DNA of 64,000 nucleotides from assembly GCA_016931455.1 (NCBI GenBank), contig JAFGES010000024.1, forward strand, positions 60,666 to 124,665. The letters are read 5' to 3'. Position 1 is the first letter of the stretch, and every line of letters begins with the position of its first letter. A program made the translations under genes and the position numbers. Shown piece by piece: positions 1 to 10,327 of this stretch. A model generated the notes under the pieces. The model saw nothing but the letters and a program-made list of their open reading frames with translations. It made no database searches and was not told the origin of the DNA. This stretch comes from Desulfobacterales bacterium (GTDB lineage: Bacteria; Desulfobacterota; Desulfobacteria; Desulfobacterales; JAHDSC01).

Positions 1-566
1 TGGAGCAAGTTCATCTATGCCTGGGCACAAAGGGGATATCCATAACAGACCCTCAGCGTTATGCCCTTTCGCTTCTAAATACGATTCTGGGGGGAAATAT
101 GAGTTCACGGCTCTTTCAAGAAATTCGTGAAAACAGAGGGCTGGCTTATTCAGTCTTTTCTTTCATATCGTCTCACGTTGATACCGGTTTATTTGGAGTC
201 TATGCGGGAATCGATCCCAACAAAACATCTGAAGCCATAGAAGTAATCATAGAAGAAATGAATCAGCTTAAGACAAAACCCGTTAATGCAGACGAGCTCC
301 ATGACGCAGTTGAGCATACAAAAGGCAGTCTTATGCTTGCCTCTGAAAGTACGGACAATCAGATGGTTCGTCTAGCCCAAAACGAAATTCATTTTGGGCG
401 TCATATCCCTTTACTGGAAGTATTGGCTGAAATTGAATCGGTCACCACTGATGAGATCCTCCATTTAGCCGAGAGCCTTTTTCAGACGAAACAGATGGGT
501 TTGACGGTACTGGGTCCGATAAAAAAAACAAAAACATTATATGATGATATTTTAAAGCTACACTAG
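1..566 (+). CDS. M16 family zinc peptidase, C-terminal part (5' end outside window)
   Basis: The reading frame is open from the first bases of the window (codons begin at position 3) and ends at TAA 564-566, so the gene starts upstream. The visible part contains the M16 core phrase LGGNMSSRLFQEIREN followed by GLAYSV, the conserved Arg/Tyr region of processing-peptidase-like subunits (PqqL, YmxG, mitochondrial MPP type). The zinc-binding HxxEH motif lies in the N-terminal half and is not in view, so activity cannot be judged. The ATG at 99 is internal and not the start. It is followed 63 bases later by dut on the same strand, so the two may be cotranscribed. Family call is firm; the substrate is unknown. 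Confidence 0.9.
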   Translation, partial: EQVHLCLGTKGISITDPQRYALSLLNTILGGNMSSRLFQEIRENRGLAYSVFSFISSHVDTGLFGVYAGIDPNKTSEAIEVIIEEMNQLKTKPVNADELHDAVEHTKGSLMLASESTDNQMVRLAQNEIHFGRHIPLLEVLAEIESVTTDEILHLAESLFQTKQMGLTVLGPIKKTKTLYDDILKLH

Positions 567-629
567 GATGGATTCAAACATAACCTAAATAAACCCTTTC
601 AAATTCTACTACCACCGTTCGTTTATGTT

Positions 630-1088
630 ATGAAAAATGCGCTTACAATTAAATTTCTGCGTTTAAATCCCGGCCTGAATGCGGACATTTCTCTACCACG
701 CTATATGACGGAACAATCTGCCGGAATGGACATCTTTGCTGCAATTGAAAATAATCTGGATCTTGAACCCGGTGCAATTACACTTATACCGACTGGATTT
801 GCCATTGCGATTCCAGATGGATTTGAGGCTCAAATTCGCCCCAGAAGTGGGTTAGCGACAAAACACGGTATAGCGCTTATCAATTCACCCGGCACTATAG
901 ATGCTGATTATCGTGGAGAGGTAATGATCCCGCTTATAAATCTTGGGAAAAAGCGGTATAGATTTCATCGAGGCGATCGGATTGCCCAAATGGTCATTAA
1001 TAAAGTTTATCGTGCTGGTTTTAAAATCGTGGAGCAACTCGACGAAACCGATCGTAATACGGGTGGCTTCGGACACACGGGGTTGTAG
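630..1088 (+). CDS. dut: dUTP diphosphatase (dUTPase)
   Basis: This trimeric enzyme hydrolyses dUTP to dUMP and pyrophosphate, keeping uracil out of DNA and supplying dTMP synthesis. All five family motifs are visible in 152 residues: AGMDIFAA (from residue 31), [11 protein letters not shown] (70-80), [11 protein letters not shown] with the catalytic Asp and Tyr (88-98), RIAQMVI (117-123) and the C-terminal lid [10 protein letters not shown] (142-151). The length is normal. The ATG at 630 has no obvious Shine-Dalgarno sequence but is the only start that keeps the usual N-terminus. It lies between the M16 peptidase gene and an MBL-fold gene on the same strand with short gaps, so an operon is likely. 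Confidence 0.97.
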   Translation: MKNALTIKFLRLNPGLNADISLPRYMTEQSAGMDIFAAIENNLDLEPGAITLIPTGFAIAIPDGFEAQIRPRSGLATKHGIALINSPGTIDADYRGEVMIPLINLGKKRYRFHRGDRIAQMVINKVYRAGFKIVEQLDETDRNTGGFGHTGL

Positions 1089-1116
1089 TAATTTAAGCTA
1101 CTAACGGATTTGGAAA

Positions 1117-1914
1117 TTGAGGAATCGGCAGACGCAAAATTATAAGCTCTCAGCCTGTGTATTGGCTAGCGGCAGCAAGGGCAATTCTATATTTATCTCC
1201 GACGGTTCAACCGCTATCCTTGTCGATGCAGGTCTTTCCGGTATCGAAATTGAAAGAAGGCTCAGATATAGAGGACTTTGTCCTGAAAATCTGGATGCTG
1301 TCCTCGTGTCTCATGAGCACATCGATCATATCCAAGGCGTAGGAGTACTTTCGCGCCGGTTTGGTCTCCCGGTTTATATCAGTAAAAAAACGGAAGAGGC
1401 TTCCGCTTCTCGACTAAAAAATGTACAAGATTTCATTAACTTTGAAATCGGCACATCATTTCAGATCAATACTTTAACCGTACATCCCTTTTCAACCACT
1501 CATGATGCTAAAGATTCGGCTGGTTTTACAATAAAACAAAACGGAGTAAAAATTGGAATTGCAACCGATCTGGGTATCGCAACATCAATGGTCAAAGAGC
1601 ATTTAAAAGAATGTAATTTATTAATTCTTGAGGCCAATCATGATCCGACGATGCTTATGGAGGGGCCCTATCCATGGCCTTTAAAGCAACGTATTAAAGG
1701 TAGAACGGGTCATCTTTCCAATGAAGAATCAAAAAATTTATTGGGGGAAGTTTGGCACGATCAACTTGAATATGTGATTCTGGCACATCTGAGTGAAAAA
1801 AATAATACCCCTCAAAAAGTTTTCAATGTGGTCGGACAGCCATTCGTAAACCGCAATGCACAAATTTCAGTCGCAACTCAACATAAATGCGGGGCTCTAT
1901 TTCATTTAAAATGA
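1117..1914 (+). CDS. MBL-fold metallohydrolase (YycJ/WalJ-like)
   Basis: The protein has 265 residues with the metallo-beta-lactamase signature HEHIDH at residues 66-71, which binds two metal ions, and the N-terminal LASGSKGNS strand typical of the YycJ/WalJ branch (putative 5'-3' exonuclease or cell-wall related MBL proteins). A downstream His sits in STTHDA, and ILEANHD supplies the next metal ligands. The start used is TTG 1117; it has only a weak upstream purine run and an in-frame TTG further in (about 1162) is also possible, so the first 15 or so residues are uncertain. The gene begins 28 bases after dut and is followed by a strong terminator, making it the likely last gene of the unit. 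The biochemical substrate is not known. Confidence 0.85.
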   Translation: MRNRQTQNYKLSACVLASGSKGNSIFISDGSTAILVDAGLSGIEIERRLRYRGLCPENLDAVLVSHEHIDHIQGVGVLSRRFGLPVYISKKTEEASASRLKNVQDFINFEIGTSFQINTLTVHPFSTTHDAKDSAGFTIKQNGVKIGIATDLGIATSMVKEHLKECNLLILEANHDPTMLMEGPYPWPLKQRIKGRTGHLSNEESKNLLGEVWHDQLEYVILAHLSEKNNTPQKVFNVVGQPFVNRNAQISVATQHKCGALFHLK

Positions 1915-1957
1915 TATTCCCTTTTCCATTTTTTTAACAATTCTTTTAAATCATATC

Positions 1958-1983
1958 AAAAGCCCGGCAGCAGCCGGGCTTTT
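1958..1983. terminator. Bidirectional intrinsic terminator
   Basis: A perfect GC-rich stem (AGCCCGGC 1961-1968 with GCCGGGCT 1973-1980), extended by A/T pairs and with loop AGCA, has A residues on the left and T residues on the right. It lies between the convergent MBL gene (ends 1914) and ppdK (ends 1997) and can serve both. Confidence 0.85.
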
Positions 1984-1996
1984 AGGAATTAATCAA

Positions 1997-4675
1997 TTAG
2001 TCGTCATGCAGAGCAGGAGCATTTTCACGCGCCTTGATAGCCGCATGCGCTGCCGAGAGACGGGCTATCGGCACACGATAAGGCGAACAGCTCACATAAT
2101 CCAAGCCGATGCGATGGAAAAATTCGATACTTTCCGGATTTCCCCCATGCTCCCCGCAAACTCCCATATTTATTCCCGGCCGAGTTTGGCGTCCTTTCTC
2201 AACGGCAATTGCAATTAATTGCCCGACACCATCCACATCAAGAACTCTAAATGGATTTTTAGGAAGTATACCCATTTCGACGTAGTCTAAGAGGAATTTA
2301 CGTTCAGCATCATCCCGACTGATACCGAATGTCATCTGAGTCAAATCATTGGTTCCGAAACTAAAAAATTGAGCGACCTTCGCAAGTTGGTCTGCAGTAA
2401 CAGCTGCACGAGGGATTTCAATCATGGTGCCGAACTTGTAATCTATTCGGATTCCCTTTTCGGCCATTACGGCTTCAGCGACTTCTTTTAAAAGTGGTTG
2501 TATCTGTTTGAGTTCATTAACATGACTGGTGATCGGGATCATTACTTCAGGATGAACTCTTACCCCCTCTTTGGCGGCATCACATGCCGCTTCAAAAATT
2601 GCCTTTACTTGCATTTTATTTAACTCAGGCCTTAAAATTCCCATACGGCAACCACGCAAACCCATCATTGGGTTATATTCTTTCATGGACCCGACAATAT
2701 TAAGCAATTTAGTCTTTTCGTCATAGTCCGGGCCTGTTTCATTTGCCGCTTCCATTCGAGTTACTTCAACCAGCAATTCTTCTTTGGAGGGTAAAAACTC
2801 ATGTAAGGGCGGATCCAATAGCCTTACTATTACAGGCAATCCATCCATTGCTTTAAAAATTCCATAAAAGTCTTCATGTTGCAACGGCAACAAAACATCA
2901 TATAAGATGTGCCTGAACTCATCCTCTTGCTCTGAAAGAATAGCTTTCTGGAATTTTTCCGTTCTCGCACCCATAAACATGTGCTCAGTTCGGCACAATC
3001 CGATACCTTGGGCCCCATAGTTACGCGCCTTTATTGCCTGGTCCGGATGATCGGCATTGGTCCAGACTTTAAGCCGGCTAATTCGATCCGCCCATTCCAG
3101 TATTACTTTTAGCTCAACCATCTTATCAAAAGACGGTGCTACTGTTGGGATTGCACGATCATAAACTTCACCTCGCCTCCCGGAAAGCGAGATGGTGTCA
3201 CCTTCCTTGATTATTCTACCATTAACCGTAAACTGACGCTTTTTAAGGTCAATTTTAATAGCCTCACAACCCGCGACACAAGGTTTGCCCAATTGACGAG
3301 CAACAACCGCGGCATGACTGGTCCGGCCTCCATGCTGTGTCAATATCCCCTTCGCAGCGATCATACCGTGAAGATCATCCGGTGTTGTATCCGGACGGAC
3401 TAGGATAACATCCTGGCCGTATTCCTTGGCCATTTTCTCTGCGGTATTTGCATCGAAATAGACGTTTCCGACTGCGGCACCGGGCGAAGCATTCAGACCT
3501 TTGGCTAGAAGGCCAGCATTTTGGCGAGCCTTTTCATCCAAGTGGGGATGAAGTAAATGATCAATATGATCGGTTTCTATACGGGCGACCGCTTCTTCTT
3601 TGGTAATCAGGCCTTCATTAACCATATCGACAGCAATTTTAACTGCAGCAGCAGCCGTGCGTTTACCTGTTCGGGTCTGGAGCATCCATAGCTTACTATT
3701 TTCGATTGTAAATTCTATATCCTGCATCTCTCGATAATGATTCTCCAGTTTTTTAGCGATCTCCAGCAATTGCTCCCAAATAGCAGGCATTTCATCTTTG
3801 AGATGATGAACTTCCGATGGGGTCCGAGCACCTGAAACTACATCCTCACCTTGAGCATTGAAAAGGTATTCACCATAAAAATCTTTTTTACCGGTTGAAG
3901 GACTTCGTGTAAAGGCAACACCTGAACCTGAATCCCATCCCACATTACCAAAGACCATTGTCAAGATATTAACCGCCGTACCATAATCATGTGAAATACC
4001 GGTAGCATTACGATAATCAATTGCCCGTTTGTTATTCCATGATTTGAATACCGCTTTAACAGAAGATTCAAGCTGTTCAAAAGGATCTTGTGGAAATTTT
4101 TGGCCGGATTCACGTTCAATCAAGGCTTTAAATTCTTCCACTACTTGTTTCCATCCTGCAGGTGAAATTTCAGGGTCACTTTTAACACCCTCTGCTTCCA
4201 TTATTTTTTCAATAATTTCCTCGAATAACAGGCCATCAACATCCATCACAACTTTTCCAAACATCTGTATCAGGCGACGATAAGCATCCCAAGCAAAGCG
4301 CTCATCTGCTTTAGAAGCCAGTGCATTTACTGATTCATCATTGAGCCCCAAATTTAAAATCGTATCCATCATTCCCGGCATTGAAAACCTTGAGCCCGAA
4401 CGAACGGAAACTAACAACGGATCCTTAGTATCAGAGAACTCTCGTCCCATTTTTTGGCCGAGCTGTTTTATACCGTTAAGTGTTTGCGTCCACATACCTT
4501 CAGGGAAGGTGTTGTTATTATGTAGAAAAGTCAAGCAAGCTTCAGTTGTAATTGTGAAGCCGGGGGGAACCGGCAGATTGAGATTGACCATTTCAGCCAG
4601 ATTAGCTCCCTTACCGCCCAGAAGATCACGCATTGAAGCATTGCCTTCCTCAAAGAGATATACCCATTTTTTCAC
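1997..4675 (-). CDS. ppdK: Pyruvate, phosphate dikinase
   Basis: The enzyme interconverts pyruvate, ATP and Pi with PEP, AMP and PPi, used in anaerobes for gluconeogenesis or PPi-linked glycolysis. The start is taken as GTG 4675: it is preceded by AAGGAGAA at ideal spacing and gives the canonical N-terminus VKKWVYLFEEGNA; the frame extends further upstream to 4741 but without a ribosome site. With 892 residues the length is normal. Visible domains are the ATP-grasp (GGKGANLAEM near the N-terminus, VRSGSRFSMPGMMDT), the phosphohistidine swivel domain (GGRTSHAAV, His 454) and the PEP/pyruvate TIM barrel with catalytic Cys 840 in GVCGEHGGNPES. It is complete, unlike the related protein at 42126. 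A sigma-70 promoter and a long leader lie upstream. Confidence 0.97.
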   Translation of the reverse strand: MKKWVYLFEEGNASMRDLLGGKGANLAEMVNLNLPVPPGFTITTEACLTFLHNNNTFPEGMWTQTLNGIKQLGQKMGREFSDTKDPLLVSVRSGSRFSMPGMMDTILNLGLNDESVNALASKADERFAWDAYRRLIQMFGKVVMDVDGLLFEEIIEKIMEAEGVKSDPEISPAGWKQVVEEFKALIERESGQKFPQDPFEQLESSVKAVFKSWNNKRAIDYRNATGISHDYGTAVNILTMVFGNVGWDSGSGVAFTRSPSTGKKDFYGEYLFNAQGEDVVSGARTPSEVHHLKDEMPAIWEQLLEIAKKLENHYREMQDIEFTIENSKLWMLQTRTGKRTAAAAVKIAVDMVNEGLITKEEAVARIETDHIDHLLHPHLDEKARQNAGLLAKGLNASPGAAVGNVYFDANTAEKMAKEYGQDVILVRPDTTPDDLHGMIAAKGILTQHGGRTSHAAVVARQLGKPCVAGCEAIKIDLKKRQFTVNGRIIKEGDTISLSGRRGEVYDRAIPTVAPSFDKMVELKVILEWADRISRLKVWTNADHPDQAIKARNYGAQGIGLCRTEHMFMGARTEKFQKAILSEQEDEFRHILYDVLLPLQHEDFYGIFKAMDGLPVIVRLLDPPLHEFLPSKEELLVEVTRMEAANETGPDYDEKTKLLNIVGSMKEYNPMMGLRGCRMGILRPELNKMQVKAIFEAACDAAKEGVRVHPEVMIPITSHVNELKQIQPLLKEVAEAVMAEKGIRIDYKFGTMIEIPRAAVTADQLAKVAQFFSFGTNDLTQMTFGISRDDAERKFLLDYVEMGILPKNPFRVLDVDGVGQLIAIAVEKGRQTRPGINMGVCGEHGGNPESIEFFHRIGLDYVSCSPYRVPIARLSAAHAAIKARENAPALHDD

Positions 4676-4799
4676 TATAATTTCTCCTTTCCGTTTAGAA
4701 GCTGGACAGCATAAAATTCTAGAAACCCAACAGAGTGCCATTGAAGCAGGTGAATCTGTCGCAATTGACTGTGATAAATACGAAAATTATTTAGGAAAT

Positions 4800-4819
4800 T
4801 CCGGTCTCAGTAGACCGGA
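4800..4819 (-). promoter_or_regulatory. Perfect hairpin in the ppdK leader
   Basis: TCCGGTCT (4800-4807), loop CAGT, AGACCGGA (4812-4819) form a perfect 8-bp stem about 125 bases upstream of the ppdK start and inside the predicted leader. It has no T tract in the ppdK direction, so it looks more like an RNA structure or protein site than a terminator. The function is unknown. Confidence 0.5.
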
Positions 4820-4903
4820 TAAATTTCTTTATTATATTTGAAATTATTGATGATGGCTTTGCATCTTTGATAGACGGATAATAAGATTATTTTAATCTGA
4901 TTT

Positions 4904-4932
4904 TTTATAAAAGAAATATATAGGGATGTCAA
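4904..4932 (-). promoter_or_regulatory. Sigma-70-type promoter for ppdK
   Basis: Reading the minus strand there is TTGACA (4932-4927), a 17-bp spacer and TATAAA (4909-4904). Predicted transcription starts near 4897, giving a leader of about 220 bases before the GTG start. The rest of 4676-5030 shows no gene. Confidence 0.65.
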
Positions 4933-5030
4933 TGGGAAAGGTCTTTAAGAAACTTACGAGGGGTTAAAAAAATTGAACAAAAAAAGAATTTATAAAATTA
5001 TTAATTTATAATTTTTAAATTAATATATAA

Positions 5031-6083
<1,053 letters not shown>

Positions 6084-6104
6084 TTATATTGCAGGAAGTT
6101 TTTT

Positions 6105-6581
6105 TTAACGGTTAAAATTCAGTTTTATCGCAAAGCATCCGTCAATCGATTTAACTAAAGAAAATATTCTTAAATCATCCTTATCGGCAGAATGGTTTAA
6201 ATGCTCACGCGTATCAATAATCTTCGGCAGACCCAGTTGAAATACACTCTGTTCGTTAAAATTACTAAATGTATTGCCTGCAATCATATTTGTAATTTCT
6301 TTAATCGTTCCGTTCAGATGGTTTTTATTGATTTCATGTCTGTTTATACCTAAAAAATTTTCAGTGATCCTAAGAAGAAGGTTTTCGGGAATATGAAGCA
6401 AAAAACATCCTGAAAAATCACTTTTAAAATTTAGCTTACAAGTCAAAATATGGTCTTTTCCCACCGATCTGAAAAAATCTTTAAAAGTACCGAATTCATC
6501 GAATTCCAAGGGCATAAAAAACATTGTTTCAAATACATCAAAAATCGAGGCCTTCATCGCAGTTTTTAGTGTCTGCTTCAT
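6105..6581 (-). CDS. cheX: CheX/CheC-family chemotaxis phosphatase
   Basis: CheX proteins dephosphorylate CheY-P. The 158-residue protein carries the diagnostic ExxNxxxGN motif as E95-I-T-N98-M-I-A-G102-N103 on the predicted active helix; a single copy of the motif is the CheX pattern, whereas CheC usually has two. The ATG at 6581 has GGGGAA about eight bases upstream and overlaps the end of the preceding receiver gene by 44 bases; an in-frame ATG at 6557 is an alternative. The overlap suggests coupled translation of the phosphatase with its probable substrate, the CheY-like protein encoded just upstream. Confidence 0.85.
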   Translation of the reverse strand: MKQTLKTAMKASIFDVFETMFFMPLEFDEFGTFKDFFRSVGKDHILTCKLNFKSDFSGCFLLHIPENLLLRITENFLGINRHEINKNHLNGTIKEITNMIAGNTFSNFNEQSVFQLGLPKIIDTREHLNHSADKDDLRIFSLVKSIDGCFAIKLNFNR

Positions 6582-6963
6582 CTTTCATTTCCCCAAGTAT
6601 TTGGTTCATCTTTATTTTAATCATTTCAGGCGTAAACGGCTTCTTTACATAGTCCGTCGCTCCTCTTTGCATAAACTCTTCATATTTTTTTTTACTTCCT
6701 TCAGTAGTGACAACGAGCACGGGTATAGAATTCAAGAGTGTATCTTTTTTCATTTCAGAAATCAGATCCATCCCATTCATATCAGGCATATTATAATCTG
6801 TAATTACCAGATCAAGCCACTCCTGTTTCAAAATTTTCAAAGCTTCCCGACCATTGGAAGCTTCCAAGAAATTAGCCGTACTAAATCCGGATGCTCTGAT
6901 CGTTTTAATAATTACAGATCTCATGGGCAAAGAGTCGTCAACGATCAATAAATTAAATGGCAT
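6538..6963 (-). CDS. Single-domain response regulator (CheY-like)
   Basis: This 141-residue protein is a stand-alone receiver domain with acidic residues D9-D10, phospho-acceptor D56 (VITDYNMPDMNG), a Thr in VVTTEG and the conserved Lys in DYVKKPF. No output domain follows; about 15 acidic residues form the tail. It sits between an HDOD gene and cheX, so it is probably the phosphoprotein on which CheX acts, either a flagellar motor regulator or a phosphate sink. The name cheY is withheld because single receivers are numerous in these genomes and no motor-binding evidence is visible. Confidence 0.9.
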   Translation of the reverse strand: MPFNLLIVDDSLPMRSVIIKTIRASGFSTANFLEASNGREALKILKQEWLDLVITDYNMPDMNGMDLISEMKKDTLLNSIPVLVVTTEGSKKKYEEFMQRGATDYVKKPFTPEMIKIKMNQILGEMKDEADTKNCDEGLDF

Positions 6964-7003
6964 AGCTTACTCCTGATTATTTTCTGCATTATTTATTTTT
7001 GCC

Positions 7004-7852
7004 TTATATAAAATTCAATAATGCTTCAACTTTTCTCATGTTTGCCCCAAAACCGGCGATTAATTTTTGAAAATCATTTAAGGAAACTTTCAGTTCTTCG
7101 AGAACATTATCATGAAATCTATATGCAAGCGCATCTGATCCAATACCAATACCCATTATCATGCAAAGTGTATCGGCTAAATAAACAATATTTGTTTCAG
7201 TGTCTTTTTGCGCTGATTCTTCAGACAAATGATGGTTTTGGATAATATAAATCATTTTCGCGCTAAAATTCCACTTTTTTGCAACCAGTCCGCCTAGTTC
7301 TGCATGATCGATACCAATTATTTTTTTTTCAGCTTCTTTAAAACTATATCCCTTTAATTGAACAAGCACATTAATTTTTCTAAATGCATCAACAATAAAT
7401 CGGTCAAGTATAATTTTGCCGATATCTTTTAAAAGTGACGCAGTAAATATCAGATACTTGTTTTTAACCTCCTTTTTCTCAGCCAGCTCTTTAGCAATAA
7501 GTGCAGAGTAAACGGAATGGCGCCAAAGATCACCTTCATTAAGGCCATACCCTTCAAAAGAATTTTTCATTCTTTCCGGGCTACATTTCAGTATTGCAAT
7601 ATCAATAATTTTTTCCAATCCCATCATTGTGATTGCCTCACGAACCGATTCGATTTTTCTCGGCAAAGCGAAATATGCAGAGTTACATACTCTAAGCAAG
7701 TTGGCCGTAATCATGGGATCATATAGAATCACATCGGCAATATCAGACATAGAGCTTTGAGGGTCTTCGACGATTTCCATTAACTGATGCGCAATCTGAG
7801 GGATGGGTTTAAGCGTTTTGATTTCTTTTATTAATTTTTGGATTGTGCTCAT
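7004..7852 (-). CDS. HDOD domain protein
   Basis: The 282-residue protein matches the HDOD family (an HD-related output domain used in signal transduction): the early block LKPIPQIAHQLMEIVEDP, then DIADVILYDPMITANLLRVCNSA and VREAITMMGLEKI. The metal-binding HD pair of true phosphohydrolases is not evident, as is usual in HDOD proteins, so enzymatic activity is not predicted. Its ATG overlaps the cheD stop by four bases (7849-7852), which argues for translational coupling in the chemotaxis operon. HDOD proteins next to chemotaxis genes are known in Deltaproteobacteria, but their role is poorly defined. Confidence 0.85.
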   Translation of the reverse strand: MSTIQKLIKEIKTLKPIPQIAHQLMEIVEDPQSSMSDIADVILYDPMITANLLRVCNSAYFALPRKIESVREAITMMGLEKIIDIAILKCSPERMKNSFEGYGLNEGDLWRHSVYSALIAKELAEKKEVKNKYLIFTASLLKDIGKIILDRFIVDAFRKINVLVQLKGYSFKEAEKKIIGIDHAELGGLVAKKWNFSAKMIYIIQNHHLSEESAQKDTETNIVYLADTLCMIMGIGIGSDALAYRFHDNVLEELKVSLNDFQKLIAGFGANMRKVEALLNFI

Positions 7853-8328
7853 ATAAATTTTTCCCCACCACCGGAAGCTTTAATTAAAATATTTCCGTCT
7901 TTTATACTCAACCTAACCGTTCGATTAACATTACCTCCCACATCTTCATAGTCCGGTATAACATTATTTTTCCAGAATATTTTTCGAACAGCCATATGGT
8001 TCCTCTTCCCAATATTGAAAAAGCCTTTCTGATCCATAATCTGCGCTCCACCTACAATAGCAACTTTCATTCTCTGCTTTTTTGCACCCAATTTATAAGT
8101 TGACTTAAAAAGAGCGGGAATACCTGTATCGGCAAACATAAAAGGATTATTTTTAGCCTTTATTTCATCAATACTTGACTCTGGAAGCATAAAATGTAAG
8201 ATTCCACCGACTTTTGCAAAGGAGTCATAAATGGCGACTCCTATGCATGAACCCAAAGAGTAAGTAACTAGTTGCGCTTCCGGATTGTTGCTGACTTTCA
8301 TATCCGAGACACCCACTATAATGTTCAA
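7849..8328 (-). CDS. cheD: Chemoreceptor glutamine deamidase
   Basis: CheD deamidates glutamines of chemoreceptors and in many bacteria also stimulates CheC-type phosphatases. The 159 residues contain the papain-like catalytic set: Cys 28 in YSLGSCIGVAIYD, His 45 in GGILHFMLPES, and Thr 22. GGAQIMD and RNHMAVRKI are further family blocks. The ATG at 8328 is preceded by GGGAG at reasonable spacing. It is the first gene of the cheD-HDOD-cheY-cheX-cheB run, and a possible sigma-28-type promoter lies 40 bases upstream. Confidence 0.93.
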   Translation of the reverse strand: MNIIVGVSDMKVSNNPEAQLVTYSLGSCIGVAIYDSFAKVGGILHFMLPESSIDEIKAKNNPFMFADTGIPALFKSTYKLGAKKQRMKVAIVGGAQIMDQKGFFNIGKRNHMAVRKIFWKNNVIPDYEDVGGNVNRTVRLSIKDGNILIKASGGGEKFI

Positions 8329-8368
8329 TAAACTCCCTTTCTTTTTTCTTCAGCTTTTTACGGGGATA

Positions 8369-8395
8369 TTATCGCATCTTAGCGGACTTTCTTTG
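8369..8395 (-). promoter_or_regulatory. Possible sigma-28 (FliA) promoter upstream of cheD
   Basis: Minus strand: CAAA (8395-8392), 15-bp spacer, TGCGATAA (8376-8369), compared with consensus TAAA-N15-GCCGATAA. Three of four and six of eight bases match. Spacing and position in front of a chemotaxis operon fit, but the match is partial. Confidence 0.35.
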
Positions 8396-8577
8396 CTGAA
8401 ATCTATTAAAAAAAATTTCAAATCAGCCCGCTGTTTCTATTATTACACAACTTTTCTATTGCCGAATATAGCATCCAAAGAATAAGAATTTTATCGGAAC
8501 ATTAAAGATATTTCTTTAGTTATGAGGCTGATATAGGCTGATAAGATATATTTGGAAGATTCTTATACGAGACTTAT

Positions 8578-9411
8578 TTATAAGTTTTTTGGTTTAAGAT
8601 AGACTGTGGGTTTTACATATTGGAAATCGTGTTTTATGCCCATAAGACTTTCCGAATGCCCAATGAATAGATACCCACCTTCTGCTAAGGAATCAAAAAA
8701 TTTACTTATGAGCGATTGTTGAGTTATTTTATCAAAATATATCATTACATTTCTGCAAAAAATGATATTAAATTTAACCTTAAATATAAACGGTTCCATC
8801 AGGTTTAGGCGTTCAAATTCTACAATATTTCTTATTACAGATTTCAGACGAAAATATTTCTCCCATTTTCCCCGCCCACATTGAAAATATTTCTTCAATA
8901 TATATTTGGGAATATTATCGATTCGCGATTGATGATAAATACCCGATCTTGCCGTTTCAAGTACACGAGTAGAAATATCTGTTGATAGAATCTTGATTTT
9001 CCAGGGGGCATTGATCTCCAATTGTTCCAATAGGCAAATAGCTATGGAATAAGGTTCTTCACCACTTGAACACCCTGCGCTCCATATTTTTAAATCTGAT
9101 AAATTCCCAATTTTATGATAACTCGGCAAACACTCTTTGGTAAGAAAATCGAAATGACCCGACTCTCTAAAAAAACTTGTCTGATTAGTAGAGATAGCGT
9201 TTAACATCTCAATCAACTCTTCACCGGTGTCATTATGAATCAAAAATTTGTAATATTGCTTAAAACTTTTAAATTCTGTCTGGCGCAATCGTTTTCCAAG
9301 TCGAGCTCGAACCAATTCTTTTTTACCGTTATGAAGATGAATACCACATTTTTGATAAACGAGTTCTCTGAAAGATGTAAATTCTCGATCTGAAAGTTCC
9401 AAATATATCAT
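8578..9411 (-). CDS. cheR: Chemotaxis protein-glutamate O-methyltransferase
   Basis: CheR methylates receptor glutamates using S-adenosylmethionine. The 277-residue protein has the helical N-terminal CheR domain (FTSFRELVYQKCGIHL, RLGKRLRQ) and the SAM-binding fold: IWSAGCSSGEEPYSIA (motif I), LSTDIS, and FNIIFCRNVMIYFD, followed by GYLFIGHSES. Length and motifs are normal. It lies upstream of cheD on the same strand with a 249-base gap, so it may have its own promoter or share a transcript. No C-terminal receptor-tethering pentapeptide module is seen. Confidence 0.95.
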   Translation of the reverse strand: MIYLELSDREFTSFRELVYQKCGIHLHNGKKELVRARLGKRLRQTEFKSFKQYYKFLIHNDTGEELIEMLNAISTNQTSFFRESGHFDFLTKECLPSYHKIGNLSDLKIWSAGCSSGEEPYSIAICLLEQLEINAPWKIKILSTDISTRVLETARSGIYHQSRIDNIPKYILKKYFQCGRGKWEKYFRLKSVIRNIVEFERLNLMEPFIFKVKFNIIFCRNVMIYFDKITQQSLISKFFDSLAEGGYLFIGHSESLMGIKHDFQYVKPTVYLKPKNL

Positions 9412-9484
9412 AAGCTCGAAAAGAAATTAAAATGATCGTAAAATTATATTGTTTATTTAAGTTCATATAAATATCGTATTATCG

Positions 9485-10327
9485 TTAAATTAGCTTAAGT
9501 AATCTAGCAGCGTTCAGGCCAAAAATATTTCTAATCTGTTCTCGAGTCAAATTTGTATTTTCAAGCTCCTTAATATATCTTGCCGGTCTGATCAGTGGAA
9601 AATCACTGCCGAAAAGTATTTTTTCTTCCCCTATTATCCGGATTGCGATCTCATAAACTTTTGGATCATAGAGAAAAGGTGAAGCAGCAGTATCAAAATA
9701 AACGTTTTCACACATTTTTTTGACTTCTTTTTTCAAAAGCTGGAAGAAAAATAAGCCGCCGCCCCAGTGTGCAAGAATAATTTTATTTTTTGAAAATTTC
9801 TTAACTAAATGGTAGATTTGATTCAGCGTAATTGCCGTTTTGCCAGGATACATATGACCGATCGGCTCATTGGTATGCATTAAAATCGGTAAATCGTTTT
9901 CACGACTAATTTCCATAATCGGTGCCAATTTTTCTAAATTCGCTTCATCGATATCCGAATCGTAAAAAGCAAGCTCGCCAAGACCTGCTATTCCATCGCC
10001 TAAGCAGCGTAATATTTCCGGTACGGCCTCTTTACTCATCGGATCAAAACAGCAAAAACCGATAAAACGTCCGGGATGCCGATTTACAGCCTCCATAATA
10101 TAATCATTATGTTTTTTAAATAGATCCGCATTTTTCCACGGAAACCCAAAAATGACGGATCGATTCACTTTATCATCATCCATTATATTGATAATCTTCT
10201 TATCGTCGATCATCTTAGCCTTTGGTGAACGATAGAGTAATTCAAAAGCAGGCTCTAAATAAAAATATTTTTCCCTGTTTTTGCAAATTTCCGATGGAAA
10301 AATATGGGTATGAAAATCTATAATCAT
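9485..10327 (-). CDS. Amidohydrolase-family (TIM-barrel) metal-dependent hydrolase
   Basis: The 280-residue protein belongs to the amidohydrolase_2 group: HTH at residues 6-8 (metal ligands), GLGELAFYD, ILMHTNEP, LAHWGGG and the C-terminal LFGSDFPL carrying the last Asp ligand. Members include decarboxylases and hydrolases of aromatic or acidic substrates; the sequence does not identify the substrate. ATG 10327 has GAGAGGTTACAA directly upstream, a good ribosome site. It is separated from cheR by 73 bases on the same strand and from clpB by a divergent intergenic region. Confidence 0.8.
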   Translation of the reverse strand: MIIDFHTHIFPSEICKNREKYFYLEPAFELLYRSPKAKMIDDKKIINIMDDDKVNRSVIFGFPWKNADLFKKHNDYIMEAVNRHPGRFIGFCCFDPMSKEAVPEILRCLGDGIAGLGELAFYDSDIDEANLEKLAPIMEISRENDLPILMHTNEPIGHMYPGKTAITLNQIYHLVKKFSKNKIILAHWGGGLFFFQLLKKEVKKMCENVYFDTAASPFLYDPKVYEIAIRIIGEEKILFGSDFPLIRPARYIKELENTNLTREQIRNIFGLNAARLLKLI

